From: Shewanella sp. ANA-3
Lineage (GTDB): Bacteria > Pseudomonadota > Gammaproteobacteria > Enterobacterales > Shewanellaceae
Assembly (NCBI RefSeq): GCF_000203935.1
Contig: NC_008577.1
Location: 4,836,001-4,900,000, forward strand
Length of the DNA: 64,000 nucleotides
Direction of reading: 5' to 3'
Below the pieces are notes generated by a model that made no database searches, had not been told where the DNA came from, and saw only the letters and a program-made list of their open reading frames with translations. The position numbers were made by a program, and so were the translations under genes. Below, piece after piece: positions 62,745 through 64,000 of the stretch; position 1 is the first letter of the stretch; each line of letters starts with the position of its first letter.

Positions 62745-64000
62745 TTAGAACTCCTGCTCGTCGCTAACGTCAAACCACTCTTTATACTTGCGATCTAAGG
62801 TCTTACGGGAAACGCCTAAGTCCCTCGCCGCTGCTGATTTATTGCCAGAGTGCAGATCCACCACGCTGGTCACATGGTGTTTTTCCACTTCTTTCAACGG
62901 CCAATCTAAGGGATAACCTTGGGAGGCCGAAGACTCTGTCTTGACCTGCTGCTTCCAGTATTCCGCTGGCGGCTTGCCAAGCAGAATGCAGCGTTCAATC
63001 ATATTGCGCAGTTCACGGATATTGCCTGGCCACTCGTGCTGTTGCAGCTTCACCATATCCTCATGGCTCCACACGACTTCGCGCACACCCAATTCGGCTG
63101 CCAATTGGCGAGTAAAGTGATGGGTCAATTCGACCACATCTTCCGGACGCTCACGCAGGGGAGGAATTAAAATATCCAGCACATTCAAGCGATAATAAAG
63201 ATCACGACGGAAGTTACCCGCCTCGACTTCATCCACCAGCGTACGGTTAGTGGCCGCAATCACCCGGACATCGATATTGACTTCCTTCTCACTGCCGACG
63301 GGGCGAATCGCCTTTTGCTCTAATACCCTGAGCAATGCCGTCTGCATCTTGAGGGGCATCTCACCAATTTCATCGAGGAAAATAGTGCCGCCGGAGGCAA
63401 AACTGAATAAGCCTTCGCGATTTCCCTTAGCGCCAGTAAATGCCCCTGCCGTATGGCCAAAGAGTTCACTCTCCAGTAGTTCGGGGGCGATAGAGCCGCA
63501 GTTAACGGGTACAAATGGCCCTTGGCGGCCGCTGAGTAAGTGTAATTGGCGCGCGACCAGCTCTTTACCCGTGCCCGATTCGCCTTGAATTAACACCACG
63601 GCATTGGTTGGTGCCACGCGCTCAATCACTTGCTTGACCGACTTCATGGCCTCGCTGCTACCTATAATGGTGGAGGAATAGCCAATGGAGACTTCACGGC
63701 GCAGCATTAAGTTTTCGCGGCGCAGCAAACGGCGTTCAATACAACGGTCAACCGCCGACATCATCTGCTCGAGGTGGAAGGGCTTCATAATAAAGTCTGA
63801 GGCACCAGCCCGCAGCGCCTTAATCGCGACTTCTAAATCCGCATAGCCAGTCATAAAAATCACATCAGATCGGCGGCCTTGTTCATCTAAGGCTTCGTGC
63901 CACTCGATGCCCGAGCGACCCGGTAAACGGATATCGACAATCAATAGGTCGAAGTGGCAGCGACTACGTAACTGCTCAGCATCTTCAATACTGCCCGCCG
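62745..64000 (-). CDS. Sigma-54-dependent response regulator (NtrC/DctD type), N-terminus outside window
   Basis: The frame stays open to the last base, so the start lies beyond 64000; the internal TTG at 63944 is not the real start because the receiver motif DLLIVDIRLPGRSG (phospho-Asp) spans it. Receiver domain, then AAA+ domain with GESGTGKELVARQLH, the sigma-54 contact loop GAFTGAKGNREG, GGTIFLDEIGEM and RDLYYRLNVLDI, and a Fis-type helix-turn-helix (NKSAAARDLGVSRKTLDRKYKEW). It activates sigma-54 promoters when phosphorylated by the kinase gene that follows. Targets not visible here. Confidence 0.95.
   Translation of the reverse strand, partial: AGSIEDAEQLRSRCHFDLLIVDIRLPGRSGIEWHEALDEQGRRSDVIFMTGYADLEVAIKALRAGASDFIMKPFHLEQMMSAVDRCIERRLLRRENLMLRREVSIGYSSTIIGSSEAMKSVKQVIERVAPTNAVVLIQGESGTGKELVARQLHLLSGRQGPFVPVNCGSIAPELLESELFGHTAGAFTGAKGNREGLFSFASGGTIFLDEIGEMPLKMQTALLRVLEQKAIRPVGSEKEVNIDVRVIAATNRTLVDEVEAGNFRRDLYYRLNVLDILIPPLRERPEDVVELTHHFTRQLAAELGVREVVWSHEDMVKLQQHEWPGNIRELRNMIERCILLGKPPAEYWKQQVKTESSASQGYPLDWPLKEVEKHHVTSVVDLHSGNKSAAARDLGVSRKTLDRKYKEWFDVSDEQEF

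Noticed and set aside
63945..64000. TTG at 63944 as the start of the sigma-54 regulator
   Set aside because: The receiver-domain sequence continues in frame upstream to the window end, so the gene is simply cut off.
1..64000. CRISPR array, tRNA or rRNA genes, intact IS element or prophage
   Set aside because: No regularly spaced direct repeats, cloverleaf sequences, rRNA cores, transposase, integrase or phage structural genes were found when reading both strands.

Overview
The window reads as chromosomal DNA from a Shewanella-like gammaproteobacterium. The evidence is the protein content (a DUF3612-type regulator, two TorF-type porins, a MASE1/CHASE GGDEF-EAL protein, HD-GYP, RND pumps), a RyhB RNA with the enterobacterial/Shewanella core, and the codon style. 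This identification is an inference; no rRNA or other marker is present. No tRNA, rRNA or CRISPR array was seen.

Layout. 1-7 kb: end of a PhoQ-like kinase, a DUF3300 secreted protein, a small conserved protein and a large membrane GGDEF-EAL protein. 8-13 kb: complete cyoABCDE operon for the quinol oxidase and heme O synthase, closed by a strong terminator. 13-17 kb: exported amidohydrolase and the rRNA methyltransferases rsmJ and rlmJ. 17-19.3 kb: minus-strand LemA / DUF3137 / lytic transglycosylase operon. 19.8-22.2 kb: AbgT transporter and two small membrane proteins. 22.3-26.6 kb: an AcrAB/MexAB-type pump without an outer-membrane partner. 27.4-36 kb: TorF porin, Tag-like glycosylase, GST, a 268-bp MITE-like element, a thioesterase, prlC, a second porin-like protein and gor.

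36.3-40.3 kb: proline block. A 58-residue membrane protein, not in the usual gene-length range, lies directly before putP and is followed by proB and proA. Together these cover uptake of proline and the first two steps of its synthesis from glutamate. 40.4-42.3 kb: an AT-rich KAP-family P-loop NTPase gene is bracketed by two inverted 98-bp hairpin repeats. This is the most likely recently acquired unit and a candidate defence cassette. 42.3-46.7 kb: DUF3612 regulator with a divergent partner, YeiH-type exporter, a tiny membrane ORF and a membrane-anchored LuxR-type regulator. 46.9-52.4 kb: four-gene HME-RND (heavy-metal type) efflux operon with overlapping genes.

52.5-64 kb: PqiA-like protein, HD-GYP phosphodiesterase, a fused double ABC ATPase, menF, a periplasmic solute-binding protein, yhhQ with a preQ1-I riboswitch, a GNAT protein, the Fur-controlled sRNA RyhB, and an NtrC-type two-component pair that runs off the end of the window.

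The points most worth checking are the hairpin-flanked KAP unit, the RyhB locus, the MITE whose terminal repeat supplies a gene's stop codon, the putP-linked small protein and the preQ1 riboswitch.
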